Source: Cellvibrio sp. UBA7671 (GTDB lineage Bacteria > Pseudomonadota > Gammaproteobacteria > Pseudomonadales > Cellvibrionaceae). From it: a stretch of 64,000 nucleotides of DNA. The notes beneath the pieces were generated by a model. It was not told the DNA's origin and did no database searches. It saw only the letters and a program-made list of their open reading frames with translations. Shown here piece by piece: positions 18,265 to 27,673 of the stretch (positions are counted from its first letter, which is position 1; every line of letters starts with the position of its first letter). The stretch covers positions 372,001-436,000 of the forward strand of contig DLHJ01000003.1 of NCBI GenBank assembly GCA_002483145.1, in the 5' to 3' direction. A program made the translations under genes and the position numbers.

Positions 18265-21108
18265 TTATTTTGCCAGTGCAAAAGGTTTTGCTTTGAAGTT
18301 GGTACCGCGCAATTGAAGGAGCGCTTTGCCCACTTTATCGCTGAGCAATAATTGTTCGTAGATTTTAACCAAATCGTCTTTAGTGACTTTTCGCAGCGAG
18401 GCCAAATAACGATCGCGAGCGTCAAATTGATATTTACCATGCCAGAATTCGCCTGTGTAGAGACCGGCTTCAGCATAAAAATCCGTTGGCTTTTGCAGCA
18501 CATTAGCAATCATTGCCTGTTTGGCCTGTTCGATTTCCGCTGCATCAGTGGCTTTTAATTTGGCCAGATATTCGGTGCGGAATTTATCCATACGCGCTTT
18601 AATGCCAGGCAAATCCGTATTGGAACTTTGTACCAACATCACAAAGCCGGGAATGTCATCGACCGGATAATTAAAGCTGGTGACCACATAACCCAATTGT
18701 TCATGGGTACGCAACTGCATAAAAAAGTCATTGCTGAACAGCGAATTTAATACCGCCAATTGCGCCTGTTCATCATCAGATTTTTTACTGCCAAACCAGG
18801 CTTGCAAAACCGCGCTATCAGCCAGCTCAACATCATCGCTGAAGTTAATAGCCTTGCCGGGTGCAGGAGTCACATATTGATTGACTACACGCTGCGCCGG
18901 TGTACGAGTGCCGGGAAGAATCGCAGCCGCTGCCAAAGCCATTTCTTTTATTTGCGCGTCGGTGTAATTGCCCACCGCAAAAATGCGCAACAGTGGATCG
19001 CGTTTAATGGCGGCATGATAAGCAACTACATCGGCTTTGCTAATTGTTTTTGCGGCGGTAAGCAGCTGCTCATCGGTCCATTGCACTTTACTGGTCAAAC
19101 GCTGGCCGTGGCCAAACAACTGGCGGAACACATGGTTCTTTTCTTTGTTGGCAACATTTTGCTGAAAGCTATCCAGCGCTTCATTAAACGCTTTATCGCT
19201 AATATCCAACGTGGAAAATTCTTTCAGCATTTGCGTTAACAGCAATGGATGTTTAGTGGTGTAACCGGAAATGAAAATACCCTGACTATTGGCATCCATC
19301 ACGGTCGCCGAAACCCCCAGGGATGCGCGCCCGGCGCGATCAGCCAGGGTCATGGTTTGTTTGTTGTAAATATCATTAATCAACGAAGAGAGAACAATCT
19401 TTTTGGGCGACTTTAGTGAAAAATCGACATTGATTTGCACTGATACCTGGCCCTTGTCTTCACGATAATGCTCAGCGTGAGTCAGATAAGCTTCTACGCC
19501 CGCTTGGCTAACAACCTGATGAGGCTTGAGGTGAAGGTTATCAACAATCGGCGCAGGTTTATCGGTAAATAAATCATTCAGCGGTGGCAAATTAAATTTA
19601 TGTTTAGCAGCCAATGAATCCCAACGCGCAAATTCTTCGGCACTAATAGAGCGGATTGCATATTTTCCATCAAAGAAGGGTACAGGGGTTTCAGCTTTTT
19701 CAGTGGGATTGATGTACCACACCCGGGCGTTGCGCTCGTCCAATTGCGCTAGCAGATTTTTAATTGATTTGGCGTCGTAACGGTCGTAGATGTAATCGGC
19801 ATTTAATAAATTTTCTACCGGCAAATCGAACTGCAACATAGTCAATTCCACCGCTTGGTCGAGTGGCTCTGACTTGGAGGCGTTGGCAAAATCTTTGGTA
19901 CGCATGGCTTGCAGTTCGCGGTAGTAATTGGGATTCAAACCATCGCGCTTGATCAGATCGATATAGGAAAAAATCGCCGCGATGATTTCATCCTGCTGTT
20001 GCAGCCCCGCATCGGTTAACTCTGCTTGCACGCGCAAGAAGCCATCGGGGCCATAACCCTCTGCGTCGATATAGGCGGTAATCATTTTTACCAAACCTTT
20101 ACTGCGCAACTGCTCACCCAAGGTGCCCTGCTCTTCCGAAGTAATTAAATTGCGCACATACTCATTGGGCTTCAAACGCCACTGGTGTTTGTTAGATTTC
20201 ACTGGAAAATCCACATAGAGTGCTTTCAATTCTTTAATCGGCTTATAGTGAATGCTCTTGCCCATTTCGGTTTTGGTTAAACCCGGCACAGTAACTTCAG
20301 GCAAGGTCACATTCTTATTGGGAATTGACGAAAAATGTTTTTCAGCGAGGGCTTTTAATTCAGGCAGGGATTGTTTACCCACCAAAGTCAACTTCATGAT
20401 ATTGGCGGAGTAATAGCTGTTATAAAATTTTTTCATTTCATCTTGCAAAGTTGAACCCGGTTTATCTTTCAATGTATCCAAATTGCCAATGTTAAATTTA
20501 GCGGCAGGACTTTCTGGATTGGCGGTAAAACCTTGCAGCGCAAATAAATTCCAGCCGTCTTGCGCTTTTTGCAGCGACCACTCGTTGTTAACCGCATTGC
20601 GCTCTTTATCACTGAAATGCGGATCAAAGGTCGGCTTCTTAAAATAGTCGCTAAAACGATCCAAAGCCTCATCAAACTTTCCGGCATTAATCTGGAATAA
20701 ATAATTGGTTTTATCATACGCAGTAAAGGCGTTGGTCATACCACCATTAGCCTGGGTGTACTTCATAAAGCCGTCGGGCTCAGGAAATTTCTCCGTTCCC
20801 AAAAACAACATATGCTCAAGATAGTGCGCCAAACCCAATTGCGTTTTAGGGTCATGTGCACTGCCCACGCCCACGGCAATCGACGCAGCAGAATTTTCCA
20901 ATGTCGGGTCAGAGACCAAAACCACCTGCAAACCATTAGGCAACAAAAGCGCCGAATACTGGCGATCATCATTAGGGCTCTTAATGATGGTGACTTGTTC
21001 AAGGTTTTGTACTGCAGGCTTGGAGCTGCTGGTGGATTGGCAGCCCACCAAACTGATTCCGCCCAGCAACAGCAAACTGAAGGCATAGGCCGAGTAGCGC
21101 TTTAACAT
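18265..21108 (-). CDS. M16 zinc metallopeptidase lipoprotein (pitrilysin/insulinase type)
   Basis: A 947-residue protease with four M16 half-domains, the pitrilysin/insulysin architecture. The inverted zinc motif HxxEH is His95-Glu98-His99 in GLAHYLEHMLFLGTEKFP; the further zinc glutamate is in NAVNNEWSLQ. Unlike E. coli pitrilysin it is a lipoprotein: the lipobox SLVGC gives an acylated Cys23. It should act in the periplasm, attached to a membrane, degrading peptides. The second half has the inactive-lobe pattern ending in LRGTNFKAKPFA. The start is supported by AAAGGA upstream. It is flanked by hairpins on both sides and looks monocistronic. Confidence 0.93.
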   Translation of the reverse strand: MLKRYSAYAFSLLLLGGISLVGCQSTSSSKPAVQNLEQVTIIKSPNDDRQYSALLLPNGLQVVLVSDPTLENSAASIAVGVGSAHDPKTQLGLAHYLEHMLFLGTEKFPEPDGFMKYTQANGGMTNAFTAYDKTNYLFQINAGKFDEALDRFSDYFKKPTFDPHFSDKERNAVNNEWSLQKAQDGWNLFALQGFTANPESPAAKFNIGNLDTLKDKPGSTLQDEMKKFYNSYYSANIMKLTLVGKQSLPELKALAEKHFSSIPNKNVTLPEVTVPGLTKTEMGKSIHYKPIKELKALYVDFPVKSNKHQWRLKPNEYVRNLITSEEQGTLGEQLRSKGLVKMITAYIDAEGYGPDGFLRVQAELTDAGLQQQDEIIAAIFSYIDLIKRDGLNPNYYRELQAMRTKDFANASKSEPLDQAVELTMLQFDLPVENLLNADYIYDRYDAKSIKNLLAQLDERNARVWYINPTEKAETPVPFFDGKYAIRSISAEEFARWDSLAAKHKFNLPPLNDLFTDKPAPIVDNLHLKPHQVVSQAGVEAYLTHAEHYREDKGQVSVQINVDFSLKSPKKIVLSSLINDIYNKQTMTLADRAGRASLGVSATVMDANSQGIFISGYTTKHPLLLTQMLKEFSTLDISDKAFNEALDSFQQNVANKEKNHVFRQLFGHGQRLTSKVQWTDEQLLTAAKTISKADVVAYHAAIKRDPLLRIFAVGNYTDAQIKEMALAAAAILPGTRTPAQRVVNQYVTPAPGKAINFSDDVELADSAVLQAWFGSKKSDDEQAQLAVLNSLFSNDFFMQLRTHEQLGYVVTSFNYPVDDIPGFVMLVQSSNTDLPGIKARMDKFRTEYLAKLKATDAAEIEQAKQAMIANVLQKPTDFYAEAGLYTGEFWHGKYQFDARDRYLASLRKVTKDDLVKIYEQLLLSDKVGKALLQLRGTNFKAKPFALAK

Positions 21109-21264
21109 AGCGTAGTTCCTTTAGGGTTAGAGTTGGTTCAATTGGCGGGCAAAGCCTAGCAGAGTTTGGGGTGGCACGCACAGTGGTGCTCGCACAGGGG
21201 CGCCAGCACAGAGCCATTCGCACAAGGTGGAGTACGGGCGATGAAGAGTTTTTGCAGCAGACTG

Positions 21265-21302
21265 CTATGCCCAGCCAATATGACCATATTGGCTGGGCAT
21301 AG
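21265..21302. other. Long perfect palindrome between two minus-strand genes
   Basis: Two arms of 18 bp (first arm CTATGCCCAGCCAATATG) separated by two bases form an almost loopless perfect inverted repeat, 15 bp beyond the stop of the exported protein gene. No T run follows. It probably ends or stabilises the long ABC operon transcript. Confidence 0.6.
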
Positions 21303-21316
21303 GTTCCTCTTGCCGC

Positions 21317-22096
21317 TTAGTTAACTAGATTCACAGTGGCGATAAAATGCCGCTGGCTTTGCATAGTTGCACCCGAGCTTTCATCTTTTACTTCGCGTTT
21401 TACGGCGATTAACCGCCCGTTCTGCTGACGATATTCGGTGTAGATTTCATTCTTGAAGGTAAAACCAATCACGATAAATATGCGCCCAGAACCCTTTTCA
21501 GTTAACTGGCTAGCGAGCGGGACGCCTTTATCGTCAATCCATATCTGCAAATGGTTTTTGTATTTCTTTACATATTGCCGAAAGCTTTTATCGATTTTTT
21601 CTTTAGGCATACTAAAGGTGAGCAATCTGGTTGGACTGCCGTTGAATACATCCATTTTTTCGCTAACAAAGCGGCAGCGTCCGAGCATCAGCTCCATTTG
21701 TGCTGCAGGATACAAAAGTTCGCGCCATTCCCAATATTGAAACTGCCCAACCGCATTGAGTGCTGAATTCTTTACATTTTCATCCTCAATTTTTGCCAGC
21801 TCTTCTGCGTGTAATTGCCCAATCAGTGCTGGGGAATAAACCGCTTGCAACCCATTCGCGCCATCCTCCAAACGCATATTAATTACGCCTTCACGTTCAA
21901 TTAATTCGTCGTGCTCGCCGCTGCGGCCAAATAACTTGAACTGCGCATTGACGGCAATGGGGTCAGTAGACTTTAGCTGTGTTAAGGCGCTGCGAAAATC
22001 AGTAAGGCCATCGGCCATTACCGTAGCAGAAAGGCTCATCGCACAAAACATGACGAATATAGGCGAGTAGCCATACCAAAAAAAACGTTTGATCAT
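21317..22096 (-). CDS. Exported protein of unknown function, last gene of the ABC operon
   Basis: A 259-residue protein with a signal peptide (about 1-28, cleaved near ATVMA). The mature part resembles, in a general way, outer-membrane lipoprotein-sorting or LolA-like beta folds, with alternating beta strands such as HLQIWIDDKGVPLASQLTEK and RIFIVIGFTFKNEIYTEYRQ; I do not recognise a named family. It begins 36 bp after the FtsX-like permease gene on the same strand, so it is probably the last gene of the operon controlled by the GntR regulator. It may be a periplasmic partner of the ABC transporter. Confidence 0.75.
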   Translation of the reverse strand: MIKRFFWYGYSPIFVMFCAMSLSATVMADGLTDFRSALTQLKSTDPIAVNAQFKLFGRSGEHDELIEREGVINMRLEDGANGLQAVYSPALIGQLHAEELAKIEDENVKNSALNAVGQFQYWEWRELLYPAAQMELMLGRCRFVSEKMDVFNGSPTRLLTFSMPKEKIDKSFRQYVKKYKNHLQIWIDDKGVPLASQLTEKGSGRIFIVIGFTFKNEIYTEYRQQNGRLIAVKREVKDESSGATMQSQRHFIATVNLVN

Positions 22097-22132
22097 TAAA
22101 ATTTCCTTTCTATTATAAAACTACACCAATGA

Positions 22133-24616
22133 TTAAGTGGCCTCGCGCAGCACCACTGCAGGAGGTGTAACAACGACAGTGCGACAACAAACAACACCCA
22201 AGGTTGCAATAAATACCATTCCAATAAGTGGCGATGCCAACCAATACGCGTAGTGAGGTTGCATTTCATTCTTAAACACAAGATGTTGCAAAGCGAACAA
22301 AAATGATTCGGCACCAGCGATAGCAATTAAACCCGATAAAAAGCCCAGAATGGCAAACTCGACCAGCACGCTGCCCAACATTAAGCGGCGCGAACTTCCC
22401 AACGCACGCAGCAGGCCTGCTTCTTGTTTGCGGCTTTCAATACTGCCCATTACCGCCGCAAACAACACCAGACACCCGGCGCTCAGGGTCAACCAAAGCA
22501 CCAAGCCAATACCGTTACTAACCTGACTGATAATTTTTTGGATATTTTCAATCATGCTCCCGAAATTCAATACCAATAAATTGGGATGTTCGCGAGCAAA
22601 ATGGTTAAAGTATTGCGTATCGCCTGTTGGAATAAACGCACTGGTGCCATAAATCGGTGAAAAACGGTCAAGTGCAGTTGGCTCAAATATAAATAAGAAA
22701 TTTTGATTTAACGACTCCCAGTCAATACGCCTAAAGCTGGCCACTTCTGCATTCAAGGCTAAGCCCCCAACAGAGAAAGCCAGTTGATCGCCGATATGTA
22801 GTCCAATAAGTTTTGCGAATTCAGCATCGACTGAAACCCCCACGCTATTGGGTGCAGTTTTTTGCCATAAATCCCACCATTGCCCCTCCACAATCTCATG
22901 ATCACTTGCCAATGAAGCGAAATCAGTGACATTTAACTCCTGCTTAAATGCAGGATGGCGATTACGCAATTCCGCACTCGGTTCGACCGTATTGATTTTT
23001 GCGATTCGGACTCTTACGACAGGATAAATGGGGTTCACATTAATACGTCTATCGAGCAAAAACTGCTTGAAATCTGCCACGTCAGCAGCATTCATATTGC
23101 CAATAAAATGATTCGGTGAATCAGCGGGAATTTGCCTCTGCCATTCCGCAATAAATGAGGTACGAATAATCGTCATGGTTAGCAATAGCATCAAAGCCAC
23201 GGCAAAAATGGCCACCTGTACAACACTTTGCCCCCTACGTTTTTGCATTCCCGCAAATGCAAGCCGCCAGACCCCACCTAAATTGCTAATAAATAGCTTA
23301 CTGATTTTCAACAACAACCAAGACACAACACAGGCCACCACTAAAACAACCAGTAATCCCAGAGTTGAACTTAAGGTGATTTTTATATTGCGACTAAATA
23401 GCCCCACCAACGCCACCATCGCAAACACTGCCAAGCCTATTTGCAACCACACCTGCGGCATATTCACCGCTAATTCCCTGCGTAAAATTTTTAGTGGGGG
23501 AACACCAGGCAAAAACCAAAGCGCAGGCAATGCAAAACACAACACACAAACCAAACCTCCGATAAAACTCAGCACATAGGGATAAGCACCCGATGACGCA
23601 AGCGTAATGTGGTACAACTGCTTAATGTTGACTGCGACAATTTCCTGAATCCCGTAACCTATCACCAAACCAAACAAAGCCGCCACCACACCCAACATCA
23701 ATAACTGTCCGAAATATAATAGCCGGACACGCACAGCACTAGCGCCCAAGCTTTTCATAAGCGCAACCTGATTAGTGTGGCGCATTGAGAACTGGCGTGC
23801 CGCAATAGCAATTGCGACACCAGCCAGGAGCACCGCCATCACCGATGCAATTATCAGGAAGTTTTTGGCGGTTTTTAAATTGGCCGTTAACTGTTCCTGC
23901 GATGACTCAATGGTTGCAATACTTTGATGTTGATTAAGCTCAGGTTTTATTTTTTCAAGAAAGCCAGTCAACTTTTTGCTATTGCTCGCAGCAAGCAGCC
24001 ATTGATAATTCTCTTGCGGAATATTGGTTTTTGGCAGATCAGCAATATTCATTATCAAGCGCGCGCCAAAGTTAAAAAACGGATTCACGCCGACCGGCTC
24101 ATCAATAAGTATGTTAGTTAGCGTCAAATCCACATCGCCTACGGAAACCCTGTCACCCATGGCTACTTTTAATGCGGAGAACAATCGTGAGTCTACCCAC
24201 ACCTCACCGGCGGCAGGAGCTACACTGGCCGTTCTAATATCAACTGCATTTTCCGCATAAGCCACATGGCTAATGTCCAATTGCCCGCGCAATGGGTAAT
24301 ACGAATCTACGACCTTAATCGATGCCATTTGCATCTCATCGCCGGCATAAACAACTGACATAAACATAGTGGAAAATGATTGCTGGAATTTGTCTTCTGT
24401 GGCGCGGTCAATCCATTCCTGACTTATCGGCACAGAACCACTTACAACAGCATCTGCACCCAAGATGCTATTACTTTGTAACAACAGGGTTGATTCAAGT
24501 CTTGCCGAAAAAATAGAGATGCCACTTAAGACAGCCACCGCAAGAATAAGGGAAACAGCCAACAGCTTTAACTCGCCACTGCGCCAATTACGCAGCAATA
24601 ATTTTAATGCCAACAT
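22133..24616 (-). CDS. FtsX-like ABC transporter permease (YbbP type)
   Basis: An 827-residue inner-membrane permease of the MacB/FtsX (type VII ABC) superfamily. It has an N-terminal TM helix followed by a periplasmic domain, a block of three TM segments (about residues 250-360), a further pair, a second large periplasmic domain, and a final three-helix FtsX block with SRKQEAGLLRALGSSRRLM and LSGLIAIAGAE. This double FtsX architecture is that of E. coli YbbP. Its ATG shares one base with the YbbA-type ATPase stop (TAATG). Such systems transmit mechanical work to the periplasm rather than move a substrate through the membrane. The partner protein is unknown. Confidence 0.9.
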   Translation of the reverse strand: MLALKLLLRNWRSGELKLLAVSLILAVAVLSGISIFSARLESTLLLQSNSILGADAVVSGSVPISQEWIDRATEDKFQQSFSTMFMSVVYAGDEMQMASIKVVDSYYPLRGQLDISHVAYAENAVDIRTASVAPAAGEVWVDSRLFSALKVAMGDRVSVGDVDLTLTNILIDEPVGVNPFFNFGARLIMNIADLPKTNIPQENYQWLLAASNSKKLTGFLEKIKPELNQHQSIATIESSQEQLTANLKTAKNFLIIASVMAVLLAGVAIAIAARQFSMRHTNQVALMKSLGASAVRVRLLYFGQLLMLGVVAALFGLVIGYGIQEIVAVNIKQLYHITLASSGAYPYVLSFIGGLVCVLCFALPALWFLPGVPPLKILRRELAVNMPQVWLQIGLAVFAMVALVGLFSRNIKITLSSTLGLLVVLVVACVVSWLLLKISKLFISNLGGVWRLAFAGMQKRRGQSVVQVAIFAVALMLLLTMTIIRTSFIAEWQRQIPADSPNHFIGNMNAADVADFKQFLLDRRINVNPIYPVVRVRIAKINTVEPSAELRNRHPAFKQELNVTDFASLASDHEIVEGQWWDLWQKTAPNSVGVSVDAEFAKLIGLHIGDQLAFSVGGLALNAEVASFRRIDWESLNQNFLFIFEPTALDRFSPIYGTSAFIPTGDTQYFNHFAREHPNLLVLNFGSMIENIQKIISQVSNGIGLVLWLTLSAGCLVLFAAVMGSIESRKQEAGLLRALGSSRRLMLGSVLVEFAILGFLSGLIAIAGAESFLFALQHLVFKNEMQPHYAYWLASPLIGMVFIATLGVVCCRTVVVTPPAVVLREAT

Positions 24617-25290
24617 TATTGTTTACCCTGCGATGGCATCATTTCGCCCGCCGATAATTCAATACGTGTTTGGCAACGCGCTGCAAGCCGATCTTCATGG
24701 GTGATCAGAACCAGTGTTGCGCCCTGTTCAGCATTTAACTCAAAGAGCAAATCAATAATGCGTGCGCCTGTCGCAGAATCTAAATTGCCGGTCGGCTCAT
24801 CGGCGAAAAGAATTTTAGGTTGACTGGCAAAGGCGCGTGCGACCGCAACCCGTTGCTGCTCACCACCAGAGAGCTGTTGCGGGTAATGGCTCATACGCTT
24901 ATCCAATCCCACCTGCGCTAAAAAATCCAGCGCGAGGGATTTTGCTTTTTTATTGCCGCGCAATTCCAGCGGTAGCATGACATTTTCCAGCGCCGAGAGC
25001 CCAGGCAATAGCTGGAAAGATTGAAAAATAAAACCCACATTGTCTGCCCTGACTTGCGCACGCCCCTCTTCATCAAGACAGGTAAGCGAATGATTATTTA
25101 AGCTGACGCTACCTGTGGTTGGCACATCCAATCCTGCCAAAATGCCCAAGAGGGTTGATTTGCCTGAACCCGATGCTCCGGTTATCGCAAGTGATTCTCC
25201 CTGCGCGACAGCCAATGAAATATCCCGCAAGATAATCAAATCGCCTTCCTGGGTTGCAACTTTTTTGGTAATTCCTTGAACCTTAATCAT
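24616..25290 (-). CDS. ABC transporter ATP-binding protein (YbbA/LolD type)
   Basis: A 224-residue ATPase of the MacB/LolD family. Walker A is GASGSGKSTLLG (about residues 39-50), the Q loop lies in FIFQSFQLLP, the ABC signature is LSGGEQQRVAVARAF, and Walker B is ILFADEPTGNLD. It partners the adjacent FtsX-like permease, with coupled translation. It lies five bases after the preceding ABC-2 permease, inside the same operon. Confidence in the family is very high; the exact physiological role is open. Confidence 0.95.
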   Translation of the reverse strand: MIKVQGITKKVATQEGDLIILRDISLAVAQGESLAITGASGSGKSTLLGILAGLDVPTTGSVSLNNHSLTCLDEEGRAQVRADNVGFIFQSFQLLPGLSALENVMLPLELRGNKKAKSLALDFLAQVGLDKRMSHYPQQLSGGEQQRVAVARAFASQPKILFADEPTGNLDSATGARIIDLLFELNAEQGATLVLITHEDRLAARCQTRIELSAGEMMPSQGKQ

Positions 25291-25295
25291 ATCGA

Positions 25296-26234
25296 TTAAA
25301 TCTCGTAACGGTTATTGCGCAGCCAAATAGTGGCTGCAACCAAAAGCACAGAAATAATTATCGCGATTGAGGAGATTTTTGGATCCACCGCAGACGCCAG
25401 ATTAATATCCAATATTCTATAGCCCTCAGAGCCCCACAACTTACGAAAAGAGGTGGATGCAAATTGCCAATAGCCGCCTAACAACGCCTTAACTCCTAGA
25501 CTAATCTCAGCATATTTTTGCAGCAATACATCGGCCAACCATAAGCCTGCCGGAATTGCGATGCTGATAGTGACCGGTGAACGCTTTGCAAATGCAGAGG
25601 CAAATAATCCCCAGCAGATAAAAGGCAGTATCAGCAGCACAACTACAAAACTACTGCCTAATATTTTGAAGCTGAGCACTCCCATTTTTAGCGCTGGCCA
25701 CCACTGTGAAAAATCTTGCCCCATGAATAGTGCAGTTATCATAAACAAAGCAAAACTCAATAAATTGCAGAGCAGGATCAACAGTGGTACAACCAAACAC
25801 ACCATTAATAATTTCGCCATTACATTGGTGGTCTCGCTTACCGGCATGGAGCGCCAAAATAAAATCTCCCGGCTTTTTCTGTCGGCGATTAAGGTGCTAT
25901 GGACGTAGTTCGCAATAGCCGCCGCAAACATCAACGCAAAAATCCCCCAGGCAACGATTTGATGCAAGCAGGCAATTAATGCCAGTGCGTCAGGCGTATT
26001 GAAATCCAAATGTATTTTGCCGGTAGCAGGATCAAGTGATGAATAGGATTTAACAGTCAGCGTATCCAGCGTTATAGGCACATTCTCGGGAAAGTGAAGA
26101 TTCTGTGGACTGACCATTACCCCAATAGAGAGCGCTTCAACCAGAAAAATAAAAATCAGCGGCGCCCATAAAAAACTGACTCGCTGCTCCCAAAATTCAC
26201 GCTTCATTTGCGCCGCAATAGTTGCGATCATCAC
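25296..26234 (-). CDS. ABC-2 type permease
   Basis: A 312-residue integral membrane protein with six or so hydrophobic segments: an early one (LWAPLIFIFLVEALSIGVMV), a large extracytoplasmic loop rich in polar residues (about 45-100), then clustered helices, ending in IAIIISVLLVAATIWLRNNR. No recognisable soluble domain. Its start overlaps the stop of the ATPase gene by four bases (ATGA). It is the membrane partner of that ATPase, in an arrangement resembling YtrBC/Bcr-type antibiotic- or peptide-responsive ABC exporters. Function inferred from context. Confidence 0.85.
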   Translation of the reverse strand: MMIATIAAQMKREFWEQRVSFLWAPLIFIFLVEALSIGVMVSPQNLHFPENVPITLDTLTVKSYSSLDPATGKIHLDFNTPDALALIACLHQIVAWGIFALMFAAAIANYVHSTLIADRKSREILFWRSMPVSETTNVMAKLLMVCLVVPLLILLCNLLSFALFMITALFMGQDFSQWWPALKMGVLSFKILGSSFVVVLLILPFICWGLFASAFAKRSPVTISIAIPAGLWLADVLLQKYAEISLGVKALLGGYWQFASTSFRKLWGSEGYRILDINLASAVDPKISSIAIIISVLLVAATIWLRNNRYEI

Positions 26235-27109
26235 ACATCTCCCTGGACAAACATTTGTGGTTTTACCTTGGCGACAAATAAATCACTCAGGCTGGGTGTG
26301 GCCAAACGCCCCAAGGCTGCCAGCGAATCGCGCTGGTGATGGGCGCCTTCATATAACATACCGAAACCACCGAGTAGATTTCGCACATGAATCGGATTGT
26401 GTGCCAGCGCATGCTCTTTATAGTGCGCATCCACCTGCAACTCCACATAGGTCTCGGCGATCTCGTCCATGCTGCTATTCAGAACTAGCTTGCCCTGATT
26501 GATAAAAATCAAATCGGTCAAGATAGATTCAATTTCCTCCACTTGATGAGTAGTAATTAGAATTGTTTTCTGAGCATCGTAATAATCATTCAGCAACCGC
26601 TCATAAAATTGTTTGCGATACAGAATATCCAGGCCCAAGGTGGGCTCATCCAATACCAACAACTTGCTATCAATCGCCATAATCAGTGCCAGATGCAGTT
26701 GCGTCACCATTCCTTTGGAAAGTTGCTGCACCTTATCGTTTAATTGAATATCCGTATTCGCTAAAAACGCCATGCACTGCGCGCGACTGAAACGCGGATG
26801 CACGGCTTCGGTGTAAGCGATTAATTCACGTACCTTGATCCAGCGCGGCAAAGTGGCGGTATCCGCTATAAAGGAAACCTGCTCCAGTAATTTCACCCGC
26901 TCCCGCTGTGGGTTCATCCCCAACACTGTCAATTCGCCCGCTACCGGAGCCAAACCTAAAATCCCTTTCAACAAGCTGGTCTTACCCGCACCATTAGGGC
27001 CAATTAAGCCCACAATTTTTCCCGCGTCGATTTGTAGATTAATATTATCCAACGCCATTTTTTTTCCGTAATGTTTGTGTACCCCCCGGGCACTAATTAC
27101 TGATCTCAT
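26231..27109 (-). CDS. ABC transporter ATP-binding protein (YtrB-like)
   Basis: A 292-residue ATPase. Walker A is GPNGAGKTSLLKG, the signature is QLSKGMVTQLHLA (a variant of LSGGQ), Walker B is LLVLDEPTLGLD, followed by ITTHQVEEIE. The C-terminal 80 residues lie beyond the ATPase core, as in exporters of the CcmA/YtrB group. It starts one base after the GntR gene stop and overlaps the permease gene, so the three genes form the core of a YtrA-regulated ABC exporter. In Firmicutes and some proteobacteria such exporters respond to cell-wall antibiotics; that is by analogy only. Confidence 0.93.
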   Translation of the reverse strand: MRSVISARGVHKHYGKKMALDNINLQIDAGKIVGLIGPNGAGKTSLLKGILGLAPVAGELTVLGMNPQRERVKLLEQVSFIADTATLPRWIKVRELIAYTEAVHPRFSRAQCMAFLANTDIQLNDKVQQLSKGMVTQLHLALIMAIDSKLLVLDEPTLGLDILYRKQFYERLLNDYYDAQKTILITTHQVEEIESILTDLIFINQGKLVLNSSMDEIAETYVELQVDAHYKEHALAHNPIHVRNLLGGFGMLYEGAHHQRDSLAALGRLATPSLSDLFVAKVKPQMFVQGDV

Positions 27110-27110
27110 A

Positions 27111-27473
27111 TTATTCTCCTTGCGCGGCTTGCAGCGCGGCGATCAATTCTTTTTTACTTACACCCAATTGCCGCATACGCAGCAAAAGTGCAGGCACCTC
27201 GGTAGAGATAAATTTTTCTTTTTCGATGTCATGCAGTTTTTGTTGTGCCCCCTGCACCACATACATACCCATGCCGCGCCGCGCTTCCACCAGCCCCATA
27301 TCCACTAGCTCCTGATAGGCCTTACTCACGGTAATGTGATTAATTTGATAGTCACTGGCGACCTGCCGCACCGACGGCAATGCGTCACCCTCTTTGAATA
27401 CACCCGATAAAACCAACGCCACAATTTTTTCGCGCAGCTGTCGATATATGGGCTGATCATCATTCCAATTCAT
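27111..27473 (-). CDS. GntR-family regulator, YtrA subfamily
   Basis: A 120-residue repressor-type protein. The N-terminal winged helix-turn-helix of the GntR family spans residues 8-72 (YRQLREKIVALVLSGVFKEG, then LPSVRQVASDYQINHITVSKAYQEL). The short C-terminal tail of about 45 residues is helical, which fits the YtrA subfamily, whose members lack a large effector domain and regulate ABC transporter operons. It is the first gene of the operon and is preceded by a palindrome covering the promoter, so it very likely represses its own operon. Confidence 0.92.
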   Translation of the reverse strand: MNWNDDQPIYRQLREKIVALVLSGVFKEGDALPSVRQVASDYQINHITVSKAYQELVDMGLVEARRGMGMYVVQGAQQKLHDIEKEKFISTEVPALLLRMRQLGVSKKELIAALQAAQGE

Positions 27474-27519
27474 ATCTTCTATTCCGGCTTAGCGATTTCA
27501 TTTCACACACCAACACAGT

Positions 27520-27547
27520 GTTATACATAACTATAACAGCATAACAA
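27520..27547 (-). promoter_or_regulatory. Promoter and GntR operator of the ABC operon
   Basis: On the minus strand a -35 TTGTTA (27547-27542) and a -10 TATAAC (27525-27520) are 16 bp apart. The -10 is one arm of the perfect palindrome GTTATA-N6-TATAAC (27520-27537), a YtrA-type operator layout. A bound repressor would cover the -10 and spacer. It is 46 bp upstream of the GntR start. Confidence 0.65.
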
Positions 27548-27673
27548 TTTTAGACAAGCCCCCTACGCACAAATCGCTAGCAAAGGTTTTACAAGCCCCC
27601 TCCGATCTGACTATGCTATGAAGACAACAACGCCAACGCCTTGAGTGATGGCGATTAGAGACGGATATACGCT

